A program made the position numbers and the translations under genes. The notes under the pieces were generated by a model. It worked only from the letters and a program-made list of their open reading frames with translations, was not told the origin of the DNA and made no database searches. Of a DNA stretch of 64,000 nt, positions 31,133 to 39,219 are shown piece by piece; the first letter of the stretch is position 1; each line of letters opens with the position of its first letter. The DNA comes from Clostridia bacterium (GTDB taxonomy: Bacteria > Bacillota > Clostridia > Oscillospirales > Acutalibacteraceae): assembly GCA_017503135.1 (NCBI GenBank), contig JAFVTQ010000001.1, forward strand, positions 233,756 through 297,755. The letters run 5' to 3'.

Positions 31133-31144
31133 ACCAATATTGGT
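31133..31144. promoter_or_regulatory. Palindrome upstream of the XRE gene, possible operator
   Basis: ACCAATATTGGT is a perfect 12-bp palindrome between the divergent broken gene and the XRE regulator. A related, wider pair GACC-N8-GGTC lies at about 31075-31090. Autoregulation is a reasonable guess. Confidence 0.45.
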
Positions 31145-31171
31145 CAATTTTTTATGCTTGGAGAGATTTTA

Positions 31172-31411
31172 ATGGAACAAAAACTCAGACGCGATAGAAA
31201 TATGGGCGCAAATTTAAAGCGTTTACGAGAAAACAAAGGGTTATCACAAGAGAAACTTTGTGTGCTTTTACAGTTGCGTTCGTGTGATGTTATGCGTTCT
31301 ACTTATGCAAAATATGAGTCGTGTGAATTGAATATTCCTATAAGTGTTATTGTTGCTCTTAAACAAATATATAACTGTACTTATGACGAGTTTTTTCAAG
31401 GATTAGAATAA
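31172..31411 (+). CDS. XRE-family transcriptional regulator
   Basis: This 79-residue single-domain helix-turn-helix protein has RNMGANLKRLRENKGLSQEKLCVLLQLRSCDVMRSTYAKYESCELNIPISVIVALKQIYNCTYDEFF as its fold, in segments. The first helices carry LKRLRENKGLSQEKLC and the recognition part contains STYAKYESC. It extends almost to the ends of the protein, so it is DNA-binding only. Five codons between the open-frame start (31154) and ATG 31172 contain GGAGAG, so ATG 31172 is the start. Divergent from the broken Cys-rich gene; phage-type regulator arrangement. Confidence 0.85.
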   Translation: MEQKLRRDRNMGANLKRLRENKGLSQEKLCVLLQLRSCDVMRSTYAKYESCELNIPISVIVALKQIYNCTYDEFFQGLE

Positions 31412-31439
31412 AATATTAAACTCCAATTTTTGCAAAACT

Positions 31440-31464
31440 AAACCCCGACTTGTGTCGGGGTTTT
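31440..31464. terminator. Terminator between the XRE gene and the serine hydrolase gene
   Basis: The stem AACCCCGAC / GTCGGGGTT is followed by TT; the flanks allow use in both directions. Confidence 0.75.
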
Positions 31465-31470
31465 GGTTTG

Positions 31471-33057
31471 TTATTTTCTTTTAATTCCCTCAATGAATTT
31501 GCCGTGGTGTTTTGGCTCAACGAGTGGGGGAAGGACTTCAAGGACTTTATTAAATATTTTCAAAACTGTTTTATTTGGAATCATCTGCTCGAAGAATCCG
31601 TCAAGAGTTGCGAGAATGTCACCAACATAAGGAGTGCTTGATGGTGTCATTACAACTTTATCATGCGGTCTGAAACTAAAAATCATATTTCGTTTGCCAA
31701 CTGTCTGAATTGGACGAATTGAAACCAACAATGTGTTGTCGTCAATCCAAGTTGCATTTGAGCAGACTTTGAATTCGATTTGCCCAAGAGTCATTGTTGA
31801 ATAGCGATAATGACCGTCCATGCCCAATGCGATAATATTGTGCTCGTCGCCTTCACTCCAACGGAATGTGCATTCTTCACCGTTGAAATCAAACTTAACC
31901 ATATCAATATTACCCGCTTTGTCACTCATCATATATGTAATTGCAAGTGGCAAAACACTCACTTGGAATCCAACAAGATTAAGTAAAAGCTTTTTACGGA
32001 ATTTGATATATCTGTCATTGATTTCTTGCTCTTTTTCGGGGTGTTCACTAAGAGCGGGGGCAACGGATTTTGCCAAATCTAACTCTGTGTTTTCGTCTGC
32101 TTCAATAAATGCTTTGGGGAAGAAATCAAAGATGCCGTCAAGTCCATCTTGTTCAACTGTGATTGAAGATGTAACAACTACAACGGCGTTATGTTCTGGG
32201 AATGCGATACCAAACTGTGAGAACATTCCGTCTGCTCTGAATCCACCTAAATGGTCGAGCCAGAAACAATAACCATAACCGAATGAAGAGTCAGAACCCG
32301 GACGGTTATATTCATTGTCAATTTGTTTCTGAGTTGCAAGGCGTACCCATTCTTTAGGGATTACCTGTTCGCCCTTATATTTGCCATCTTTAAGATAGCA
32401 AAGAGTGAATTTTGCAAGGTCTTCGGTTTTGAGATAAAGTCCCCATCCACCAGCTTCAATGCCGTCTTTATTTGTCTCCCAGAATGGATAGTCAATTCCA
32501 AGTGGTTCAAAAAGTCTTGGACGAAGATACTCTCTCATACTCATACCTGTAACTCGGTTAATAATTGCAGAGAGCATAAAGATGTTTTCATTGATATATA
32601 AGAATTTTTCGCCCGGCTCGAACACCCAAGGTGAATTGATAAAATCTTCAATCCAGTCAACCTTGCCCTTATCAGAGAGAAAACTAGGTTGTTTGCCCGA
32701 TGACATTCTCAAAAGATTGTGAACAGTGAGTTTATCGAATCTTGGGTCAGGCTTTTTTGGTGCGAATTCAGGAAAAAAGTCTAAAACTTTGTCGTCAAGT
32801 GAGATAAGACCTTCACTCACAGCAAAACCGATAGCAGTTGATGTGAAAGATTTGCTGACAGAATAAACTGAATGAGTTGTGTTTTTGTCAAACGGCTCGT
32901 TATACCACTCAACTGCAACCTTACCGTTGCGGATAACCATAAATGAGTGATATTCAAGATTTTTTTCTTGTGCATTCTTGAAAAAATCATTCACAACTTT
33001 TGCAGAAACTCCAACACTCTGTGGTGTTTTTGCTCTTGGAATAGCTTTTGTTGCCAT
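31471..33057 (-). CDS. Class C beta-lactamase-fold serine hydrolase
   Basis: This is a 528-residue protein. The N-terminal 350 residues form the serine beta-lactamase/transpeptidase fold: SVSKSFTSTA near residue 68 (Ser-x-x-Lys) and YINENIFMLSAI near 155 (Tyr-x-Asn motif). A GYGYCFW...HLGGF region replaces the KTG/HxG element. The C-terminal 180 residues are a beta-rich accessory domain (FDFNGEECTFRWSEGDEHN...). No signal peptide is seen, so it is probably cytoplasmic, an esterase or peptidase rather than a beta-lactamase. ATG 33057 follows AAAGGGTGA, which overlaps the stop of the carboxypeptidase gene, so the two are coupled. Confidence 0.88.
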   Translation of the reverse strand: MATKAIPRAKTPQSVGVSAKVVNDFFKNAQEKNLEYHSFMVIRNGKVAVEWYNEPFDKNTTHSVYSVSKSFTSTAIGFAVSEGLISLDDKVLDFFPEFAPKKPDPRFDKLTVHNLLRMSSGKQPSFLSDKGKVDWIEDFINSPWVFEPGEKFLYINENIFMLSAIINRVTGMSMREYLRPRLFEPLGIDYPFWETNKDGIEAGGWGLYLKTEDLAKFTLCYLKDGKYKGEQVIPKEWVRLATQKQIDNEYNRPGSDSSFGYGYCFWLDHLGGFRADGMFSQFGIAFPEHNAVVVVTSSITVEQDGLDGIFDFFPKAFIEADENTELDLAKSVAPALSEHPEKEQEINDRYIKFRKKLLLNLVGFQVSVLPLAITYMMSDKAGNIDMVKFDFNGEECTFRWSEGDEHNIIALGMDGHYRYSTMTLGQIEFKVCSNATWIDDNTLLVSIRPIQTVGKRNMIFSFRPHDKVVMTPSSTPYVGDILATLDGFFEQMIPNKTVLKIFNKVLEVLPPLVEPKHHGKFIEGIKRK

Positions 33058-33062
33058 AAAAA

Positions 33063-34400
33063 TCACCCTTTAACCATTTTTATTTTTCTTCTCTTTGCTT
33101 TAATTCGTTTTTTACGGATTATCAATAAGATATAGATAATCACAAGCACCATAAATATAGCAAAAAGAATTTTGAATATCGTTGATGAAAAGATTGTTTT
33201 GAAAATTCCAACAATCCAGAGAATAATGCTTCTGTCAAGGCTTTCTGCAGCAACAAGGTCAACGGTTGCAACAACGTCTTCACCATAAAGCACTTCTGCT
33301 TTGCCTATAACGTCACCTTTTTTGATAGGCGCTTTAACTGTTTTAGGCGTTTCACTTTCAATAGGACGAATCACAAGGCTACCTGCTTGTGTGCCTGTTG
33401 GAACAAGTGCAGACATCTCTTTTGCAGGCAAAAGTCTTAAGTGGTCAACCTTCCAGTTATATTCAACGTCAACAACTGTTACAACATCAGTTGTGTTAGT
33501 GATTTTTGTAAGCTCAATGTTTTTGAATGCCCATTCATAGATTTTTTTGCTGTCTGTGAATGCAACATTTTCTTCAACACCGTCATTATCAATGTCATAC
33601 TGTGGTGCATTCATAACAATGAGCATATAGTTGTATCCGTTTTTAGATGCAGTTGAGATAACGCAATGTCCTGCAAGGTCGGTTGTGCCTGTTTTAACAC
33701 CTGAAATAGCAGAATTATAATAATCTTTATATGCAGAGTTCATCATCTTGTTTGTATTGTGAAGATAACGAGTCTGCTCATACATATTTGTTGGTGGAAT
33801 GTCATATCGTGTTGTGCTCGTAATTTTTTTGAAAGTAGGGTTTGTGAGAGCATATTTTGTGATTTTATAAAGGTCGTTTGCAGTTGTATAAGCACTGCCG
33901 TCGCCATCAAGACCGTGTGGGTTGATGAAATGTGTGTTTTCGCAACCTAAACCTTTTACAAAATCATTCATCATTGTTACAAAGCTTTCAAAATCCCCTG
34001 CAACATGACAAGCAAGAATATTTGCTGCATCGGCAGCTGATGGAACCATAAGACAATATAAAAGCTGCTCAATAGTGAGAGTTTCACCTGTGCGAATGCC
34101 TGCAGTGGCAGCGCCCTGCTTATAAAGGTCGTCAAGATGACGTCTTTCGCAAGTGACAGTAGCACTCAAATCTTCACAATTTTCAAGGACAAGCATACAA
34201 GTAACAATTTTTGTGAGTGATGCAGGGGCACTTTTTTTATCTGCATTTTTATCAAAGATAACAGTTTCGCTATCGGTATTCACTAAAAGCATAATATCTG
34301 CTTCTGTTTCTAACAATGAGTTGAACGCAGCATTACCGCTGACACAGAAACAAGATATGAAAAGAACTGTTATTAAGATAATAGAAACAAGCTTTTTCAA
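33063..34400 (-). CDS. D-alanyl-D-alanine carboxypeptidase (DacF/PBP5-like)
   Basis: This is a 445-residue low-molecular-mass penicillin-binding protein. It has a signal peptide (1-24), the S11 peptidase domain with Ser61-x-x-Lys64 (PASLTKIV) and KTG in SGVKTGTTDLAG near 235. The position of the second motif, normally Ser-x-Asn, reads VPSAADAAN: Ser121-Ala-Ala123. A C-terminal membrane helix (about 400-425, IFMVLVIIYILLII) and a basic tail anchor it, instead of the usual amphipathic helix. It trims pentapeptides. TTG 34400 after GGGTGA is the likely start. Coupled to the serine hydrolase. Confidence 0.88.
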   Translation of the reverse strand: MKKLVSIILITVLFISCFCVSGNAAFNSLLETEADIMLLVNTDSETVIFDKNADKKSAPASLTKIVTCMLVLENCEDLSATVTCERRHLDDLYKQGAATAGIRTGETLTIEQLLYCLMVPSAADAANILACHVAGDFESFVTMMNDFVKGLGCENTHFINPHGLDGDGSAYTTANDLYKITKYALTNPTFKKITSTTRYDIPPTNMYEQTRYLHNTNKMMNSAYKDYYNSAISGVKTGTTDLAGHCVISTASKNGYNYMLIVMNAPQYDIDNDGVEENVAFTDSKKIYEWAFKNIELTKITNTTDVVTVVDVEYNWKVDHLRLLPAKEMSALVPTGTQAGSLVIRPIESETPKTVKAPIKKGDVIGKAEVLYGEDVVATVDLVAAESLDRSIILWIVGIFKTIFSSTIFKILFAIFMVLVIIYILLIIRKKRIKAKRRKIKMVKG

Positions 34401-34492
34401 AAAATCACCCACTTGAAAAAATGAACTAAAAGTAATACAATAAGAGTATAGCACAAATAATAACAATATCCAATAAGAAAAAGGAAAAAATT

Positions 34493-35182
34493 ATGATATT
34501 TATTACAGGTGACACTCACGGTGACCGTGACCGACTCTCTCGTTGGCATTTGCGCAAGCTTCAAGAAGGCGATACACTCATAATTTGTGGTGATTTTGGC
34601 TTTTTGTGGGATGACAGCAAATCAGAACAAAACTATTTGCAGAATTTGGGCAACAGAAAATATAATATATGCTTCATTGATGGCACTCACGAGAATTTTG
34701 ACCTTTTGAACAATTATGAAATAAGCCAATGGAATGGTGGTAAGGTCCATAAGATTTATGGCAACCTCTATCACCTTATGCGTGGTCAGATTTTTGAGAT
34801 TGAGGGCAAAAAAATATTCACAATGGGTGGTGGCGAAAGCTCGGATGTTGATATTCGCCGAGATGTGAATGCTTGGTCAAAAGACGAAATTCCTACCCAA
34901 GAAGAATTGCTTGAGGGTGCAGAAAATCTTGAAATGGCAAATTATGATATGGATGTAATTGTAACCCACGAGCCACCATTAAAGGTTAAGAGTTTCTTGA
35001 ATCTTAATGAGAATGAAATGCTTCGTGTTACAGCACTTAATGCATATTTTGAAGAGCTTGCAAGTAACTGTAAATTCAAAAAGTGGTTTTTCGGCTCACT
35101 TCATATTGATAAATATATCTCGGGCACTCACCGTGCAATATTCAAAGATATTATCAATATTGAAACTGGTGAAAAATTATAA
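34493..35182 (+). CDS. Calcineurin-type metallophosphoesterase
   Basis: This 229-residue phosphoesterase has the five metal-site motifs: ITGDTHGD (residues 4-10), IICGDFGFLWD near 30, DGTHENFDLL near 62 (GNHE-like with Thr for Asn), VTHEPP near 160 and GSLHID near 204 (GHxH-like with Ser-Leu). The short form, with an extra segment GKKIFTMGGGESSDVDIRR, occurs in clostridial genomes and phages. Substrate not known. It has its own terminator and stands alone between the carboxypeptidase and the MurE-ArgB gene. Confidence 0.88.
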   Translation: MIFITGDTHGDRDRLSRWHLRKLQEGDTLIICGDFGFLWDDSKSEQNYLQNLGNRKYNICFIDGTHENFDLLNNYEISQWNGGKVHKIYGNLYHLMRGQIFEIEGKKIFTMGGGESSDVDIRRDVNAWSKDEIPTQEELLEGAENLEMANYDMDVIVTHEPPLKVKSFLNLNENEMLRVTALNAYFEELASNCKFKKWFFGSLHIDKYISGTHRAIFKDIINIETGEKL

Positions 35183-35188
35183 AGACTG

Positions 35189-35219
35189 ACGGTGGAGATA
35201 ATACTTCACCGTTTTTTAT
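35189..35219 (+). terminator. Terminator of the phosphoesterase gene
   Basis: The stem ACGGTG / CACCGT with additional inner pairs is followed by TTTTTT. Confidence 0.75.
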
Positions 35220-35284
35220 TGCATAATAATTCCTACTGTGGTATGATATATATTGATTTATTATGTCTTTTAAGGGAGATTAAA

Positions 35285-37642
35285 ATGAGCAGATTAAAAG
35301 ATTATCTTGAACTTTTCAGAGAAAACGGAATTCTTTGTGAATGCAATGCTGACGAGAATACAGAAATCGGCTATATTTCATATAATTCACAGGATATTAA
35401 AGAGAATACATTTTTCCTTTGCAAAGGTGCGCACTTTAAAGAACAATTCTTGCTTGACGCTTTAAATAAAGGCGCAACAGTTTATATTGCAGAGAAAAAA
35501 TATAATACAGATGCTCCTTGTGTGATTGTTTCTGATGTCAGACTCGCAATGGGGCTTATGGCAAATTTCTATTATGAAAATGCTTATGAAAAACTTAAAC
35601 TTGTGGGCATAACAGGTACAAAAGGCAAGTCAACAACTGCTTATTTTATCAAATATATTGAAGACGAATATCTTGCTTCCCTTGGCAAGAAAAAGAGTGC
35701 TATTGTATCTTCTATTGACACTTATGATGGTGTAATCAATATTGAAAGCCATTTGACAACTCCTGAACCATTTGATTTGCACAAGCATTTTGACAATGCA
35801 GTTAAGAGTGATATAGAGCACTTTACAATGGAAGTTTCTTCACAGGCTCTTAAATATGGACGAGTATTCGGTGTTAATTTCACAATCGGTTGTTACTTAA
35901 ATATCGGTATTGACCATATCAGTGCTATTGAGCACCCTGATTTTGAAGATTATTTCCAGTCAAAAATGAAAATTTTCTCACAATGCAAAACTGCAGTTGT
36001 GAATCTTGATACAGACCGTAGCGAAGATGTAATTAAGGCATCAAAAAATGCTCCTGAAGTGATTACATTCAGCACAAAAGACGAGAACGCAGATGTTTAT
36101 GGCTACAATATCAGAAAAGACGGTTCTGACACTGTGTTTACAGTAAGAACAAAAGATTTTGACCGTGATTTTACACTCACAATGCCGGGACTTTTCAATG
36201 TTGAAAATGCTCTCTGTGCTATTGCGGTGTGCAACAAGTTGGGAATTTCAGAGCAATTTATCTACACAGGACTTTTAAAGGCTCGTTCAAGTGGAAGAAT
36301 GGAAGTCTATGAAAATGCAGACAAGAGAATTACTGCAATCGTTGACTATGCTCATAACAGAATGAGTTTTGAAAATCTTTTCAATTCTGTGAGAAAAGAA
36401 TATCCGGGCAGAAAAATCGCAATCGTGTTCGGTTGCCCAGGCAATAAAGCACTTATCCGTCGTAAAGACTTGGGCGAAATGGCAGGTATGTATGCCGATA
36501 TGACTTATATCACCGAAGAAGACCCAGGTGAAGAATCATTAGAAAAGATTTCACTTGAAGTTGCATCTTTTGTTGAGTCAAAGGGTGGCAAATATAAAAT
36601 TATTGATGACCGCGGAGTTGCTATTGATACTGCTATTAATGAAATGGGTGCTGATAGCGTTATTCTCATTACAGGCAAGGGCAACGAAACAAGACAAAAA
36701 CGTGGAATTGAATATATTGATTGCCCAACAGATGTTGAATACACTATAAAATCACTTAAAGAATACGATAAAAAAAACGGACTTGATAGTGACGAAAAAA
36801 TAAAAAGTGTGCAAGATATTTTGCCCCAGCTTCATAAACTTCATAACAAAAGAGTTGTAATCAAGCTTGGTGGTAGTTGTCTTGATGATGAAACACTTAT
36901 GAAAAATCTTCTTGAAGATATTGCACTTCTTACAATGGTAGGGGCAAAAATCATTGTTGTGCACGGTGGTGGCAAAGAAATCACAAAAACTCTCCAACAA
37001 ATGAATTTGCAATCAGAGTTTTATGAGGGCTATCGTGTAACAGGTGACGATGAGATGAATGTGGTTGAAATGGTGCTTTCTGGAAGTGTCAACAAAAAAA
37101 TTGTTGAGCGTTTCTCACAGAGCAATATTTCAGCAGTGGGCATAAGTGGTGCTGACGGTAACATCTTAAAAGCAACACCTAAATATATAAATGGTAAATC
37201 TCTCGGCAGAGTAGGCGACATATCAAAGGTTGACACAGCACTTATTGATACGCTTTTCGAAAAGGGATATACAGTTGTACTTTCTCCTGTGGGAAGATGC
37301 GATGCATTGGGTACAGTGAATATCAACGCAGATGATGCAGCAGGTCAGGTAGCTTTGGCTTTGGGTGCTGATTGTCTTGTATATATTACAGATGTTAACG
37401 GAATTTTCCTTGATAGTCAGAATGAAAAAACTGCTCTTGAACAGATTAATGTTGAAAAAGCAAAAATGCTTATCCAAAGTGGTCTTGCAAAGGGTGGAAT
37501 GATTCCAAAAATCAACAACATTATCAATCTTATTGAAAATGGTGTTCGTGAAGTAGCAATTCTTAACGGTAGAGTCAGATATAACATTATCTCTGAATTC
37601 ATCGGTGCAAAAACTGTTGGAACGGTGGTGACTCGTGACTGA
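35285..37642 (+). CDS. MurE-like Mur ligase fused to N-acetylglutamate kinase (ArgB)
   Basis: A single uninterrupted 785-residue frame. Residues 1 to about 490 are a Mur ligase of the MurE type: P-loop GITGTKGKSTTAY (109-120), TTPEPFDLH, SKMKIFSQ (carbamylated Lys region), SSGRMEVYE, VDYAHN and a C-terminal domain. The DNPR motif that selects diaminopimelate is replaced by EEDPGEE near 411, suggesting Lys or another diamino acid. Residues about 520-785 are an ArgB-type kinase: VIKLGGSC, VVHGGGKEI, EGYRVTGD, LGRVGDI, NINADDAAGQVA, KGGMIPK. The fusion is unusual. ATG 35285 follows AAGGGAG; the open frame upstream is not part of the protein. Confidence 0.9.
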   Translation: MSRLKDYLELFRENGILCECNADENTEIGYISYNSQDIKENTFFLCKGAHFKEQFLLDALNKGATVYIAEKKYNTDAPCVIVSDVRLAMGLMANFYYENAYEKLKLVGITGTKGKSTTAYFIKYIEDEYLASLGKKKSAIVSSIDTYDGVINIESHLTTPEPFDLHKHFDNAVKSDIEHFTMEVSSQALKYGRVFGVNFTIGCYLNIGIDHISAIEHPDFEDYFQSKMKIFSQCKTAVVNLDTDRSEDVIKASKNAPEVITFSTKDENADVYGYNIRKDGSDTVFTVRTKDFDRDFTLTMPGLFNVENALCAIAVCNKLGISEQFIYTGLLKARSSGRMEVYENADKRITAIVDYAHNRMSFENLFNSVRKEYPGRKIAIVFGCPGNKALIRRKDLGEMAGMYADMTYITEEDPGEESLEKISLEVASFVESKGGKYKIIDDRGVAIDTAINEMGADSVILITGKGNETRQKRGIEYIDCPTDVEYTIKSLKEYDKKNGLDSDEKIKSVQDILPQLHKLHNKRVVIKLGGSCLDDETLMKNLLEDIALLTMVGAKIIVVHGGGKEITKTLQQMNLQSEFYEGYRVTGDDEMNVVEMVLSGSVNKKIVERFSQSNISAVGISGADGNILKATPKYINGKSLGRVGDISKVDTALIDTLFEKGYTVVLSPVGRCDALGTVNINADDAAGQVALALGADCLVYITDVNGIFLDSQNEKTALEQINVEKAKMLIQSGLAKGGMIPKINNIINLIENGVREVAILNGRVRYNIISEFIGAKTVGTVVTRD

Positions 37643-37830
37643 TGGATGCTAAAAAACTTATAAAAATTGCCATCAAGGCAGCACCTTTTGTCACAGCAAC
37701 AGTGGGTGTATTGTCTTTGGCACTTTCAAAATATGAAGAAAAGCAAGAAAATTTTTCTAGAGAATTTCCTGAAATAGAAGACGAGTTGAAATTGGTGATA
37801 AGTGAGGTAAGAAGTGAAAATGGCAACTAA
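37642..37830 (+). CDS. Small protein in the MurE-ArgB operon
   Basis: This is a 62-residue protein: a basic start (MDAKKLIKIAIKAAPF), a hydrophobic segment (about 14-30, PFVTATVGVLSLALSKY) and an acidic, helical tail (EIEDELKLVISEVRSENGN). It is possibly a single-pass membrane peptide. Its ATG overlaps the stop of the MurE-ArgB gene (TGATG) and its own stop overlaps the start of the next transporter, so it is translated as part of that operon. No family is recognised. Confidence 0.65.
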   Translation: MDAKKLIKIAIKAAPFVTATVGVLSLALSKYEEKQENFSREFPEIEDELKLVISEVRSENGN

Positions 37831-39217
37831 AAAGAAATCAATTTTACCTACTGCGTTAGGTTACGGTATCGGTGCAATCGGTCTCGATTTAAGTTATGGT
37901 ATGTTCTATTCATACCTTTCATACTATCTTTCAAGTGTGTTAGGGCTTCAAGAAGGCTTCTTGCTTCTTATCACACCACTTGCTCGTATTTGGGATGGTA
38001 TCAACGACCCAATGATGGGCACAGTTGTTGACAACACAAGAACAAAACAAGGTAAATACAGACCTTGGATTTTAATTGGTGCACTCTGTAATGCCGTTGT
38101 TCTTTTCTTGTTGTTTACATCATTTGGTATGAGCGGACTTCCACTCTATATCTACATAGGTGTTATGTATGTGCTTTGGGGTATGACAAACACAATGGCT
38201 GATATTCCTTATTGGTCAATGATACCATCATTCACTAGTGAAGAAAAAGAGCGAAATCTCGTGGCAACTGTTGCTCGTTCATTCTCAGGTATCGGTCAGG
38301 GAATTATCTCAATTCTCACTCCAAAACTTTGCCCACTTCTTTCAAGTGGTATTACAGACGCAAAGGGTTATAGTGCAAGTGGTTTCTCACGCTGGGCAGG
38401 AATCTGCGGTGTGGCACTGGTGTTTTTTGCACTCGTTTGTGTGCTGGTTACAAAAGAAAAGAATGTTGTTTATGGCGAGAAAAAGAAATTCTCACTTAAA
38501 CAGATTTTTACAGTTATTAAAAACAACGACCAGCTTGTTGTATTTATCGTTTTTGCAATGCTTTCAAATGCAGGTTGGTACTTAACAAGCTCAACTGCAG
38601 TTTATTATTTCACAGATACTCTTGGAGACCCAGGTTTACAATCAACATTCCAATTAATTGGTACAGTTGGCTCTGTTCTTGGCCTTTTGGTTGTGCCTGT
38701 GCTTACAAAATGGTTCTCAAAAAGACAGACATATACAATTTCACTTTGCACAGCAATAGCAGGCTATGCGCTTATGCTCATAACAGGTCCCATTCTCAGA
38801 CTTAATGTTGTGATTATGGATGTTTGCTATATTCTCGCATCTGTTGGCGTTTCTTCAATGTTCGTTTCACAGACGATTTTCCTTGCAGATATTGTTGACT
38901 ATGGTGAATACAAAAACGGCGAGAGAAATGAAAGCATCACTTTCTCAATGAAAGGCTTCTTGCAGAAGATGGCATACACGATGCAGACAATCGTGCTTTT
39001 CGGTGGTCTTGGACTTATGAATTATAACGAGCAGATTACTGCAAATATCGGTCTTAACGATACAACAAAAACAGGTATCGGTGTAATCTGCTTCGGTGTG
39101 CCAATGCTCTTCTTCTTGGCATCTCTTATTGTATTCCGTAAGAAGTTCAAGGTTTATGGCGAGCTTGCAGATAAAGTGCATAACTATATTATTGAAAAAC
39201 GCGCAGCGGGTGAATAA
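37814..39217 (+). CDS. GPH-family sugar:cation symporter (third copy)
   Basis: This 467-residue, 12-helix transporter is of the MelB-like family. It contains ARIWDGINDPMMGTVVDNTRTKQGKYRPW near residue 60 and FLADIVDYGEYKNGERNESITF near 360, both diagnostic when read as short motifs (WDGINDP; DIVDYGEYKNGERNE). The start may be GTG 37814, six bases after GAGG, or ATG 37820. It overlaps the small protein upstream and ends two bases before a metallophosphoesterase gene, so all belong to the MurE-ArgB operon. A cell-wall sugar or glycoside as substrate is only a guess from this context. Confidence 0.92.
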   Translation: MKMATKKKSILPTALGYGIGAIGLDLSYGMFYSYLSYYLSSVLGLQEGFLLLITPLARIWDGINDPMMGTVVDNTRTKQGKYRPWILIGALCNAVVLFLLFTSFGMSGLPLYIYIGVMYVLWGMTNTMADIPYWSMIPSFTSEEKERNLVATVARSFSGIGQGIISILTPKLCPLLSSGITDAKGYSASGFSRWAGICGVALVFFALVCVLVTKEKNVVYGEKKKFSLKQIFTVIKNNDQLVVFIVFAMLSNAGWYLTSSTAVYYFTDTLGDPGLQSTFQLIGTVGSVLGLLVVPVLTKWFSKRQTYTISLCTAIAGYALMLITGPILRLNVVIMDVCYILASVGVSSMFVSQTIFLADIVDYGEYKNGERNESITFSMKGFLQKMAYTMQTIVLFGGLGLMNYNEQITANIGLNDTTKTGIGVICFGVPMLFFLASLIVFRKKFKVYGELADKVHNYIIEKRAAGE

Positions 39218-39219
39218 TT

